Assembly: GCA_016946835.1 (NCBI GenBank)
Contig: JACVTC010000082.1
Span: 822,501-882,094 of the forward strand
Reading direction: 5' to 3'
From: Neocallimastix lanati (nom. inval.)
Lineage: Eukaryota > Neocallimastigomycota > Neocallimastigomycetes > Neocallimastigales > Neocallimastigaceae
Length of the DNA stretch: 59,594 nucleotides
The notes beneath the pieces are model-generated. The model worked only from the letters and a program-made list of their open reading frames with translations, had not been told where the DNA came from and did not search any database. Made by a program: the position numbers and the translations under genes. Below, in pieces: positions 46,381 to 55,586 of the stretch. How positions within the stretch are numbered: the stretch's first letter is position 1; each line of letters begins with the position of its first letter.

Positions 46381-47470
46381 ATCAACTTGGATTGTACCAA
46401 AAAAAAAAAAAATTTTTTTTTTTTAATTAATTTTTTTTTTAATTCTACTTGTCTTTTGTTTCTTCCAATTCTTGTATATTCTTGGGTAGTTACTTCAGCT
46501 ATGAGCTTTAAAACATCTTCTTTTTCTTCTTTTATTTAAAAATTACTAATCATTTTTATTTCTTCAGGTAATAATTTCTTATTCCATTACTTTAAAAATT
46601 ATTATATAGCATATTTTTAAGGTTAATATAAAAAAAAAATTACCAACTCCCTTTTTTTTTTATATATAAAAAGAATTTTTTTTTTTTATTTCATTATAAT
46701 CCTTATTACTAATGTTCAATGTATTCTTCTAATTTATTATATTCTTCTTTTAAAGTTATTATTTCATTCAATTTTTCAATTTTACTTTCACTTTTTTTTT
46801 TTTTAATGAATTCTTTAAATAAGTGATTTTAGTATCATTTTCAAACTTCAATAATTCAATTTGTGAATTTAACATTATGTTCAAATTTAAATAATTCAAT
46901 TTGTGAATTTAAATGAGATTTCCATTTGATATATGACTAAATTATATTTTATTTTTATTTTATTTTAAATTACTACTTCTACCAAGTTTCAAAGATTCAA
47001 TTTCACAATTTAATTTATTAATTTTCTTGGACTGTGAAGAACTGTTCAATTCATTTTCTTTTATAATATTTTCTTTTATAATATTTTCTTTCCAATGATT
47101 GAATTGCTCTCTTTCTAAATTGAGAATATTTATAGTATCTTCATAGAGATTTTTCATACTAATATATTATTCTTTTTTTGTAATTTGAATAAAATTATCT
47201 TCTTCAAAAATAATTTTCTCTTTTTATTTTTCTATAATTTGAATAATATTATATTCTTCAAAAATATTTTTCTTTAATTCACTTTTTTTAATTCACTTAT
47301 TTTATCCTTCAATTCAGTTATGCTTTGCATTAATAATTCTTCATTTAAAATAACAACTGGAACTTGTTTTTCTCATATTTTGTTTAATTCTTGTAAATGC
47401 TTAATGTAATTATATAATTTATTAAATTCCTCAATTGGAATTCTAATTATTGATCATAAAAAAAAAAATA
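46381..47470 (-). pseudogene. Element E interior, coiled-coil coding remnant
   Basis: On the minus strand pieces such as IEEFNKLYNYIKHLQEL, ELLMQSITELKDKISELKK, the frame 47157-46960 (NLEREQFNHWKENIIKEN, KKINKLNCEIESLKLG) and DVLKLIAEVTTQEYTRIG appear in order between stops. They look like parts of one E/K/N-rich coiled-coil protein, possibly a Gag. No protease, RT or integrase motif is visible. Broken. Confidence 0.5.
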
Positions 47471-47689
47471 TAAAATTTATTATGTTCTAATAAATTTTCA
47501 ATTAATGTAATTATAGAAACACTAAATAATATAATAAATATTATTATTTCTTAAAAATATATTGTAAATTATTTTTTTTTTTTTTTCTATAATTTCTTCA
47601 AATTTTGTAATATTTTAAGTATTAATTTTATATTATAAACTAAATATAAATTATTTTAAATTAAAATTTTAAAATTATTCAATGTTTAT

Positions 47690-47955
47690 TATATTGGAAC
47701 TACCGCAGTAAACCAATATATTGTTAACTTTCTTCAAGTTCGAAAATCCTTTTTCGACACCCAAGAAAGTTTTTAAATAATTTTTATATATTTATTCCTT
47801 CAAGTTCGGCACTCTCTGTCCGACACTTAAGGATTTAAAAAAAAAATTATTATACTTACCTTCAGGCTCAGCACTCTCTGGCTGACCACCTAAGGATTTT
47901 ATTTAAAAATTAAAAATTTATTTGTTAGGCTCGAAATACTCTTCGACCACCTAAC
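47690..47955 (-). other. Array of five hairpins in the leader of element E
   Basis: H1: TATATTGG (47690-97) with CCAATATA (47713-20). H2: ACTTTCTT (47727-34) with AAGAAAGT (47763-70), inner TCGAAAA/TTTTCGA. H3: CCTTcAAGT..TCGG with CCGA..ACTTAAGG (47797-47832). H4: CCTTcAGG with CCTAAGG, inner TCAGC/GCTGA (47859-47895). H5: GTTAGG with CCTAAC, inner TCGA/TCGA (47924-47955). H1, H4 and H5 share one plan: outer stem, one unpaired base, inner stem, 5-8 nt loop, inner stem, three unpaired bases, outer stem. Stems differ in sequence but keep pairing. Confidence 0.8.
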
Positions 47956-48169
47956 TAAAAAAAATAATTATTATATTGAATTCATTTTAAAATAATTCAA
48001 TTTTTAACAATTTAATTTTAAATTTATATATATATTATTTTTACTTAAGTTATTACTAAAATTTTATAATTAAATTTAAAATTTCTTTGTATTACTATTA
48101 TGATCATTTATTTTTATATTATATTTTATTCTATTATTTTTCTTATCTATTCATCAATGTTTTCACACT

Positions 48170-48186
48170 CCCCGATATCTCCACCA
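48170..48186 (-). promoter_or_regulatory. Primer binding site of element E
   Basis: Same 17 nt as at 27398-27414, complementary to a full tRNA 3' end with CCA. Seven nt separate it from the LTR end at 48194. Confidence 0.85.
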
Positions 48187-48193
48187 ATTTTTA

Positions 48194-48674
48194 TGTTGAG
48201 GTTCATATTAGAAAAGGAGTGTGAACATTAAATAAATAGATAAATTAAATAACTATTAAATTACACTAAAAGAATTTATTATTACACATTATAAATTTTA
48301 TTTAAAGAATTATTATTAAAAATATTTATTATTTATAAATTATATAATTATTTTATTGTTAAAAATAACTTTATTAATATTAATATTTATTATTATAACA
48401 ATATGGGAAACCTTTCAATTATTATTACTATTTCATTATTACTACTATTTTTACTATTTCTTTCCTCAGAAAGGCCCCCTTCATAAAATAATATGGATAA
48501 TACATATTTTATATTATTTAATTACATTATTAAAACCAATCATATAAATTAATTAATTACATAAATTTAATATAAAAAATAATAAAATATAACTAATATA
48601 AAAATTATTAATATAGAATATAAGAAAATTATTAATAGTAAAGAATATAATAATATATTTTTATATAATAAATT
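48194..48674 (-). repeat. 5' LTR of element E, cut by element D
   Basis: Matches 45515-45995 at a constant offset of 2679. The LTR of D starts at the next base. Confidence 0.85.
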
Positions 48675-49738
48675 TGTAAAGGATTTCTAATGTGGGTTAG
48701 AAATATATAAATTTTAAATAATTTAACTAGGTCAACAAGTCCTTATATAGTAATAAAAAGGATTAGATTCTTATAAAATATTGATCAAATAATTATTGAA
48801 ATAAAAGAATACTTTTTATTATAATAAACACTAATAAAATATTATAAAAATATATTTAAAAGTTTCTTTTTTATATTTATAACTTTTATTTATAATTATT
48901 ATTAATTAATTATTATTATTACTATAATAGATTATTCTTATATTAATAATCTTACAAAGATTTAATTCTAAATCAAATTAATGTCTTTTTATATTATTTT
49001 CTAAAAATAATTATTATAATAATATTTATTTAATACATGTATTTTTTATATATATAAAACTAAACTATTTAATTAATAAACTATCTAAATAAAATATAAA
49101 ACTAAAGGAGATATTGTTTTTATTATTCATTATTCATAAGACTAGTCATTTTCATTATTCATATTGAGTCAGAATATTATTCTAAAGTCATTATCTAAAT
49201 AATTATAACTAATAAAAATAAAACATAATTGTTAGTAAAAATATAATATAATAATTCGTATTTAAACATAATATAATTATTTGTTATTAATGGATAAATT
49301 ATATAATAATTTGTATAGTAATGGATTAATTATTAAGGGGCCCTATCAAAATAATTTCTCCAATATTATATATATATTATTGATATTTATCCAAAACTTT
49401 GAATCACGATATCTCGTGAACCAGTGGAGATATCGAGCTAAAAATTTGATATTTTTCTTCTCGGAAGCTAAAGCTTCCGAATGAGCATAATACCAAGCGC
49501 GAAACTCAATTATTTGGCGAGATATGACTCATTGAAGTGAGTCTTAAATCACACATTATTTTATTATTTAATTATTGAAAAATTTAAAATAAATTTTTAT
49601 ATTTAAATTGTTTAATATGAATCATATTTAGTAATAATAAATAATATAATATTATATAATGAATTAATGACGATTGAATAATATTTTTGTTTGCAATTCC
49701 AAAGTGATTTCAAACTAAATCACCTCGTAATCGCGACA
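48675..49738 (-). repeat. 3' LTR of element D
   Basis: On the minus strand starts TGTCGCGATTACG and ends CCTTTACA. Contains TATAAAAAG (48993-48985) and GTAAGATTAT (48955-48946), 38 nt apart as in element C. A GC-richer block at 49405-49545 has three hairpins: CGATATCTC/GAGATATCG, TCGGAAGCT/AGCTTCCGA and GACTCA/TGAGTC. Confidence 0.9.
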
Positions 49739-49772
49739 TCGCTCCTCCTGAAGAATCGAATTCCAGGCGATT
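49739..49772 (-). promoter_or_regulatory. Element D polypurine tract and conserved box
   Basis: Minus strand: CGCCTGGAATTCGATTCTTC, AGGAGGAGCG, A, then the LTR. Matches the arrangement before the 3' LTR of element C. Confidence 0.75.
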
Positions 49773-50556
49773 GAATAATTCATATATTAGGAATATACAT
49801 GATAATATATTATGATTGACTCAATATATAGTTGAAATATAATTACAATATATAATATTGAAAAATTATTGAATAGAAATTAACATATTAAAATATTGAA
49901 ATATAGTTCCATATATGGTGAAAAATTTTTATCATAAATTCTAATTAATAATATTTTGTTGAAAATTTAAACTCTACTTATTATAGAATTGCATAAATTT
50001 AATTTAAATAAATTAAAAATTTCAAAAAAATAAATTTTTTATTTGAATATTATATATAATTGATTTTTAATAATATTTTTAATAATAAAATATATTCTTG
50101 AAAAATTTATTATAAAATTATTGATATATAGAAAAATTTTAAAATTTTTTGAAAAAGCTGATTTTACTGAATTTTTTGTAAAATATAATTATTGAGATCT
50201 ATTTTATTTTTTATCTGTAAAATGTGAAATTTGAAATTTAAGTAATTTTACTTGTAAATTTTAATATTGTATAATTATTTTTATATATTTTATAATAAAG
50301 ATTTTGTGTAATTTATTTTTGAATATGCTCAAGTTAATTTTTTGAAATAAACTAAAAATTTAGTTTTAATTATTTTTTAATTATTTTTAATAAAATAAAA
50401 TTGAAAAAATTTTTGAAATTGAAATTCCATTTATTTGAAATTATTTTTGAAATTTAAATTTAATTAGTGAGATGAGTTTATGAAAATAATAAATTTGTAT
50501 TACTAAGTTGATTTTTGGTACTTTATTATAAAAATTGATTAATAAATTGCTTTGTT
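49773..50556 (-). other. Element D 3' non-coding region
   Basis: About 780 bp between the pol stop and the polypurine tract, AT-rich and without an open frame of note. In element C the same interval is only about 220 bp. Confidence 0.7.
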
Positions 50557-53500
50557 TTAGAATTTCCTGATACTTTTGTTGAAATTAATTAACATTTCTT
50601 GATATTGAATATCATTTTCGATAACTGATGCTGGAACCCAGTTACATTGTTGTTTATAGTTGTATCTAACTTTGTATTCATACCTTTTCTCTTTGTAATT
50701 TGGCCTAAAGTCTAAGATTTCAGTTATTCTAGCGGCTGTTTCTCTATACCTTGTCCTCCCTTTGAATTTTTCAGGAGTTGGAACATACGGTTCTAACTCA
50801 GAAACATGGAAAATTGGATAATGTTTTGGGAATGGAGATTTAGAAATATCTATTCTATAATTACCATTCTTTAAAACTTCTAAAACTTTATATGGTCCAT
50901 ACTTACGAGGAGCTAATTTAGCTGATTCAGCGGTAGTAAATGCTGGTGGAGCATTAACCCAAACTTTTTCACCTTCTTTAAATTCAGGAGCAATCATTCT
51001 TTTCTTGTCTGCAGCTCTTTTGTAAAGATCTTGAGCTCTTAATAAGACTTCTTTGACATGTAAAAAGTTTTTTCCTACATCTTCGATATATTCGAAATTA
51101 GAATTAGATCCTTGGAATAAAAATATTTCGTCCATTGGTGGATGGAAACCATAATTAATGAAAAATGGAGTTTGTTTTGTAGACTCATGAACTGAATTGT
51201 TATAAACAAATTCTGCTAAATGTAGCCATTTAATCCAGTCATCATGGAAGAATGCTCTAGTGTAGCATCGTAAATATTGTGCGATGAATGAATTACATCT
51301 CTCAACCTGTCCAACAGTTTCGTGGTGATCAGTAGTTGCTATTTTTGAAGCAATTCTAAGTTTTTCTAATATTTCTGTCCATAAAGCACTTGTAAATTGA
51401 GAACCTCTATCAGAGTAAATGTCAGAAGGTAAACCGTGAATCCTAAATATTTCTTTTAAAAATGCTTCAGCAGTTTCTTCAGCTGTAGGTATAATTTTAA
51501 ATGGTATTAAGTGAATCATTTTTGAAAATCGATCCACAACCACCATAATTACTGTGTATTTTTTAGATTCAGGTAGACCGCATAAAAAATCAATTTCGAT
51601 CGATCTCCAAGGTCGATCTGGAATTTCAAGTGGTCGTAAAAAATCATACTTTTTATGTCTACTAGCCTTATTTCTTGCACAGTTTTCGCATGAATTAACG
51701 AAACTTGTTATATCTTGATGCATTTTTGGCCACCAAAAATTTCTCATAATCAATTCTTCTGTACGTCGAATACCAAGATGACCTGCTGCGGGATTTTCAT
51801 GATACCTTTTTAATATTTCTAGTCTTAATTTTTCAGGAACATAAATTAAATTACCATACCATATCATATTATTTTTAATTTTAAATTTATTCATCTTTCT
51901 AAAAGGTCGGTAGTAGTATCCTTGACTAGCATTAATTGGACCAAAGTAATGATAGATATCATCAGCAGTACTATCAGTTTTAGTTGCTTCAATTATTTCT
52001 TCAATAAGTGTGTTGGAAATACCCATTAAACATGAAGATGGATCAATATTACTACTGTCTAAGATATATTCTGGTTGTTCATATTCGGGTTTTTGTAAAT
52101 AATCTGGTCTGCGAGATAAACTATCCGGTTTTCCATTCTTTTTTCCTTGTCGATAAATTAATTGGAAGTTAAATTCTTGAAAGAACATGTGCCAACGTTG
52201 TTGCCGTTGGTTGCCTACCTTTCCGCCTAAAGTATAAATTAAATTTTTATGGTCAGTAAAGACCGTAACTTGATGTTTTGCACCAAGTAATAAATGTCGC
52301 CAGTTGGAAAAAGCACATTTTATTGCTAAAAGTTCTTTTTCAGTGATTGAGTAATTTACTTCTACATTTGATAAACTTCTTGAATAGTAAGCAACAGGGT
52401 GAAGTTTACCTTCATCATCCTTTTGAGATAGAATACCACCTATTGCATAGTTGCTAGCATCACACTCAACAATAAATGGTTTACTTGGGTCTGGATGTAT
52501 TAATACAGGAGCGGTAGTAAGTCTATTTTTTAATTCTTGAAAAGCATTTTCGCATTTGTTATCCCAAATAAATTTATTATTTTTCTTTGTTAGGTTGTGT
52601 AGTGGTCTGGCGATTTGTGCAAAATTTTCTACAAACCTTCTGTAGTAGTTACAAAGACCGACAAAACGTTGTACATCCTTAACACATGTGGGAGTAGGCC
52701 ATTCTTTCACAGATTTAATCTTTTCTGGATCGGTAGATATACCTTTTCCTGAAATTACATATCCTAAAAATTGAACTTCATCTTTGTGGAATTCACATTT
52801 CTTTAATTTAGCGTATAAATTATTTTCTAATAATTTTTGTAAAACTTCGCGAACATGTTGTATATGTTCATCCAATGTTTTGGAGTAGATTAAAATATCG
52901 TCCAAATATAGAATTACAGATTTTTCTAAGAATGGGCGTAAAACTGAATTTATAAATGATTGAAAAGTTGCAGGTGCATTTTTCAAACCGAAAGGCATTA
53001 CGAGATATTCGTAATGACCATATTTTGTGCGGAAGGCGGTTTTGTATTCATCACCTTCACGTATACGTATTAAATTATACGCTGAACGTAAGTCAAGTTT
53101 TGTAAAATATTGTGCACCTTTGACTTTTTCGATAATATCATTGATTAGTGGTAGAGGATATGAATTTCTGACTGTTACGTCGTTTAATTTTCTATAATCG
53201 ACGCAAAGTCGTAAAGTACCATCTTTCTTTTTCTGGAATAAAATAGGATAACCAGCAGGAGATTCAGAAAGACGTATAAAACCTTTTTTCTCGTTATCTT
53301 TAATGTATTGCTTTAATACTTCGTCCTCTTCTTCAGAAAGTGGGTAAATAGGGCAGTAATGTAAGGTAGCATCCTTTTGTAGAACAATTTTACAGTCAAC
53401 TAATCTGTGGGGAGGTAGTTTGTCAGCATTTTTCTTGCTAAAAACTTCAAATAAGTCTCTATAAGGTTCCGGAATATCTTCAATTTTGTCTTCTTCTTCA

Positions 53501-54549
53501 TCAATTTCATCATCTTCTTCAGTAAAAGTATCTTCAAAATTATTTAAAAATGAATAAATAAAAAGATTGTAATTAAATTTATTGAAATTTCGTTTTGAAA
53601 TTACTTTATTTTTTGAAAAATTTTTTGTAGTAAAACAATTTTTATTATTGGTAAATTTTTTGGTTACACGAAATTTTTTAAATTTATAATAATTTTTAAA
53701 TTTTTTAGAATTTTTTGAAAAGTAATTTCTAAAATTGAATTTCGAATTTTTTCTAAATTTTGAATAATAATTATAAAATTTTGAAGATGATTTATACTTA
53801 GGTGAATAATAATTATAATATGAATTTTTTGGTTTTATTGAATAAAAATTATTATTAAAATATTTTTTGTGAAATTGTTTTTTGTTAAATTTCAATTTAT
53901 TTGAAAAATATAAAAATTTTGGTTTTTTATTGAAAAAATTTTTAGAAAAAATTTTTGGAAAATTTTTATAATAATTAAAATTTGAAAAATTAATTTTATT
54001 ATTTAAATTTGTTATAGATACTGATTTTTTCTTAAATGAATTGAAATTTAAATTGGAGAAAATAAATTTATTTTTGTAATTAAATTGAATTTCATATTTA
54101 TTCATAAATTTATTTCCAAGTAAAATATCTGTAGGTATTTTATCAGTAACTAAGAAACCATCTTTAAAAGTAGCAATGTAAAATTTATTATTGATTGAGA
54201 TTCTTAATTGAAATTTCAAAACAACAATTTCTTTTATAAAAGCTGAGCCACTAATTCCTTTTATTTCAATAGAATTAATAGCTTTATGCTTTTGTAAATT
54301 TAATTTTGATACTAAATCTTTAGAAATAAAATTGCAATAGGATCCACTATCTAAAATAGTTGAATATTTAGTAAATTTATTATTAAATTTATTTTCAATA
54401 TTATTTAATTTTAGTGGAATAAAAGTTTTTAAAGTAAAAAATGTATTTGGTAATTTTGGTATTTTTGTGGAGTCAAGTACTGGGAAATTATAATGATATG
54501 TTTTATGGTTTTGAACATTCATAGACTCCTTATGATGTTCATTAGTTAG
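50557..54549 (-). CDS. Element D Pol: protease, RT, RNase H, integrase, chromodomain
   Basis: 1330 codons in the -1 frame from the gag slip site; an ATG at 54522 is available ten codons later. Protease has LDSGSYCNFIS with a normal D-S-G. A 150-residue segment (about 175-325 of the frame) almost solely of F, K, N, S and Y follows. RT has LDLRSAYNLI and LYLDDILIYS; RNase H has ECDASNYAIGG and FTDHKNLIY; integrase has HLGIRRTEELI..CENCARNK and the DDE residues in IEIDFLCGLP, IYSDRGSQF and GQVERCNSFI. GPY module (KYGPYKVLEVL) and divergent chromodomain (YEYKVRYNYKQQCNWVPASV) end it. Intact and close to element C from RT on. Confidence 0.93.
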   Translation of the reverse strand, partial: LTNEHHKESMNVQNHKTYHYNFPVLDSTKIPKLPNTFFTLKTFIPLKLNNIENKFNNKFTKYSTILDSGSYCNFISKDLVSKLNLQKHKAINSIEIKGISGSAFIKEIVVLKFQLRISINNKFYIATFKDGFLVTDKIPTDILLGNKFMNKYEIQFNYKNKFIFSNLNFNSFKKKSVSITNLNNKINFSNFNYYKNFPKIFSKNFFNKKPKFLYFSNKLKFNKKQFHKKYFNNNFYSIKPKNSYYNYYSPKYKSSSKFYNYYSKFRKNSKFNFRNYFSKNSKKFKNYYKFKKFRVTKKFTNNKNCFTTKNFSKNKVISKRNFNKFNYNLFIYSFLNNFEDTFTEEDDEIDEEEDKIEDIPEPYRDLFEVFSKKNADKLPPHRLVDCKIVLQKDATLHYCPIYPLSEEEDEVLKQYIKDNEKKGFIRLSESPAGYPILFQKKKDGTLRLCVDYRKLNDVTVRNSYPLPLINDIIEKVKGAQYFTKLDLRSAYNLIRIREGDEYKTAFRTKYGHYEYLVMPFGLKNAPATFQSFINSVLRPFLEKSVILYLDDILIYSKTLDEHIQHVREVLQKLLENNLYAKLKKCEFHKDEVQFLGYVISGKGISTDPEKIKSVKEWPTPTCVKDVQRFVGLCNYYRRFVENFAQIARPLHNLTKKNNKFIWDNKCENAFQELKNRLTTAPVLIHPDPSKPFIVECDASNYAIGGILSQKDDEGKLHPVAYYSRSLSNVEVNYSITEKELLAIKCAFSNWRHLLLGAKHQVTVFTDHKNLIYTLGGKVGNQRQQRWHMFFQEFNFQLIYRQGKKNGKPDSLSRRPDYLQKPEYEQPEYILDSSNIDPSSCLMGISNTLIEEIIEATKTDSTADDIYHYFGPINASQGYYYRPFRKMNKFKIKNNMIWYGNLIYVPEKLRLEILKRYHENPAAGHLGIRRTEELIMRNFWWPKMHQDITSFVNSCENCARNKASRHKKYDFLRPLEIPDRPWRSIEIDFLCGLPESKKYTVIMVVVDRFSKMIHLIPFKIIPTAEETAEAFLKEIFRIHGLPSDIYSDRGSQFTSALWTEILEKLRIASKIATTDHHETVGQVERCNSFIAQYLRCYTRAFFHDDWIKWLHLAEFVYNNSVHESTKQTPFFINYGFHPPMDEIFLFQGSNSNFEYIEDVGKNFLHVKEVLLRAQDLYKRAADKKRMIAPEFKEGEKVWVNAPPAFTTAESAKLAPRKYGPYKVLEVLKNGNYRIDISKSPFPKHYPIFHVSELEPYVPTPEKFKGRTRYRETAARITEILDFRPNYKEKRYEYKVRYNYKQQCNWVPASVIENDIQYQEMLINFNKSIRKF

Positions 54550-54555
54550 TTTTTT
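54512..54555 (-). promoter_or_regulatory. -1 programmed frameshift signal between gag and pol of D
   Basis: Minus strand: heptamer A AAA AAC (54555-54549) in the gag frame, then the stop TAA. After 7 nt a stem starts: TGAACATCATA (54541-54531) pairs with TATG, a bulged A and ATGTTCA (54523-54512), with loop AGGAGTC. The pol frame is open through. Layout equals that of element C but the stem sequence is unrelated. Confidence 0.85.
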
Positions 54556-55553
54556 GTACTGACTTTTTTGACATTAGTAGTAGAATAATTACTACTATTA
54601 TTGTTATTGTTGTTATTGTATTTATTATTATAATTATAATTTCTTGATGATTTGTAGGACGATTTTTTATTGGGTTTTTTATTAGTATTATTATTTCTAT
54701 TACTGCTAATTTTACTTTTAATTTTAAAAGAATTTTCTAATAGGATACATTTTGTAATAATTGCTTCTAATGTATTTGGTAAATTTTCCATTTTCTTAAT
54801 TTCTTCTTTAAATTTTGGGTGTAAACCATTGTAAAAAAATAGAGCAAGACTTTTATCTTCTAAATCTAATTGGTTACTATAGGCACGAAAACTTTCTATA
54901 TATTGGTTGATGTTTCCATAGTTATGTTTTAATTCTAATAGTTGAATTTGAGCAAGTTTTTTACTTTCAACATTAGGGAAGGCAGCTTTTAAACCATCCA
55001 ATAATTCTTGTAATGAAGCTGGTACCACATTACCTTTGTATTTTGTAAGATACCAATTCCTAGCAGCATCTCTAAGTCTAGTTTTTACAAAATTAACACG
55101 AGCATCTGGTGGTAGTAAATTATTTGGATATGCCTTAAATGTTGCAGAACATAATTCACAGAATAATTCAACTTCAGCTGGTACACCAGTAAACAATCCT
55201 GGATCTGGTACTTGTGCTATAGGATAGGTAATTCTTCCTCTCATAACTACATCATTGTCTAGATCATAATTAGTAGAAGAGTCAGAACGTCCACTATCAT
55301 CATTGCTATTATCGTCCCCAGGCCTCGGAGTTGCCCGTTGATGGATATATCTATCTTGAATTTCATTTCTTAACATGGTAGCAATATTCTGGTTATTAGC
55401 AGCAATTTCTTGTTGAAATCTACCATACATTTGGGTAGCAAAAGCCTCTAAATCAGTCCTACTAACAGCAGTTTGGTTCAAAGTTTGAAGTACTTCATTG
55501 ATGGCAGTACCAAGTTCTTGCCTAAATCTTTCCATAAAATCTTGATTGGACAT
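54546..55553 (-). CDS. Element D Gag
   Basis: 335 residues. ATG is 34 nt after the LTR, the same leader length as in element C. N-terminal coiled coil, then Ty3-type capsid motifs (VPDPGLFTGVPAEVELFCEL, LRDAARNWYLTKY, LKHNYGNINQYIESFRAY, LFFYNGLHPKFKEEI). The C-terminus is basic and rich in N, K, S and Y, without a CCHC knuckle, as in C. The frame ends at ACAAAAAACTAA, the slip site. Confidence 0.92.
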   Translation of the reverse strand: MSNQDFMERFRQELGTAINEVLQTLNQTAVSRTDLEAFATQMYGRFQQEIAANNQNIATMLRNEIQDRYIHQRATPRPGDDNSNDDSGRSDSSTNYDLDNDVVMRGRITYPIAQVPDPGLFTGVPAEVELFCELCSATFKAYPNNLLPPDARVNFVKTRLRDAARNWYLTKYKGNVVPASLQELLDGLKAAFPNVESKKLAQIQLLELKHNYGNINQYIESFRAYSNQLDLEDKSLALFFYNGLHPKFKEEIKKMENLPNTLEAIITKCILLENSFKIKSKISSNRNNNTNKKPNKKSSYKSSRNYNYNNKYNNNNNNNSSNYSTTNVKKVSTKN

Positions 55554-55574
55554 GCTAAGGTAGTTACCAAAATT

Positions 55575-55586
55575 CGGTAAGATTAT
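55575..55586 (-). promoter_or_regulatory. Element D primer site (self-priming type)
   Basis: Minus strand ATAATCTTACCG directly after the LTR end TTTACA. Same 12 nt as in element C; its first 10 nt complement GTAAGATTAT of its own LTR. Confidence 0.7.

Larger units (their letters stand above)
45515..48674 (-). mobile_element. Element E: decayed short LTR element, interrupted by element D
   Basis: Direct repeats 45515-45995 and 48194-48674 (481 bp, same offset throughout, nearly identical). On the minus strand the right copy is the 5' LTR: it ends CCTCAACA and is followed after 7 nt by the tRNA primer site at 48186-48170. The left copy continues to about 46041, where TGATAAAG follows the purine-rich GCGGGGGCATCA, so the full LTR is about 527 bp. 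The right copy is cut at 48674 by the LTR of element D. The interior (2.15 kb) has only remnants of coding sequence. Confidence 0.8.

Noticed and set aside
45677-48547. Identical 63-codon frames in both LTRs of element E
   Set aside because: Lie in LTR sequence, on the strand opposite to the element; low complexity.
49405-49545. Self-cleaving ribozyme in the D LTR hairpins
   Set aside because: No hammerhead core (CUGAUGA with GAAA) and no HDV-like double pseudoknot found on either strand.
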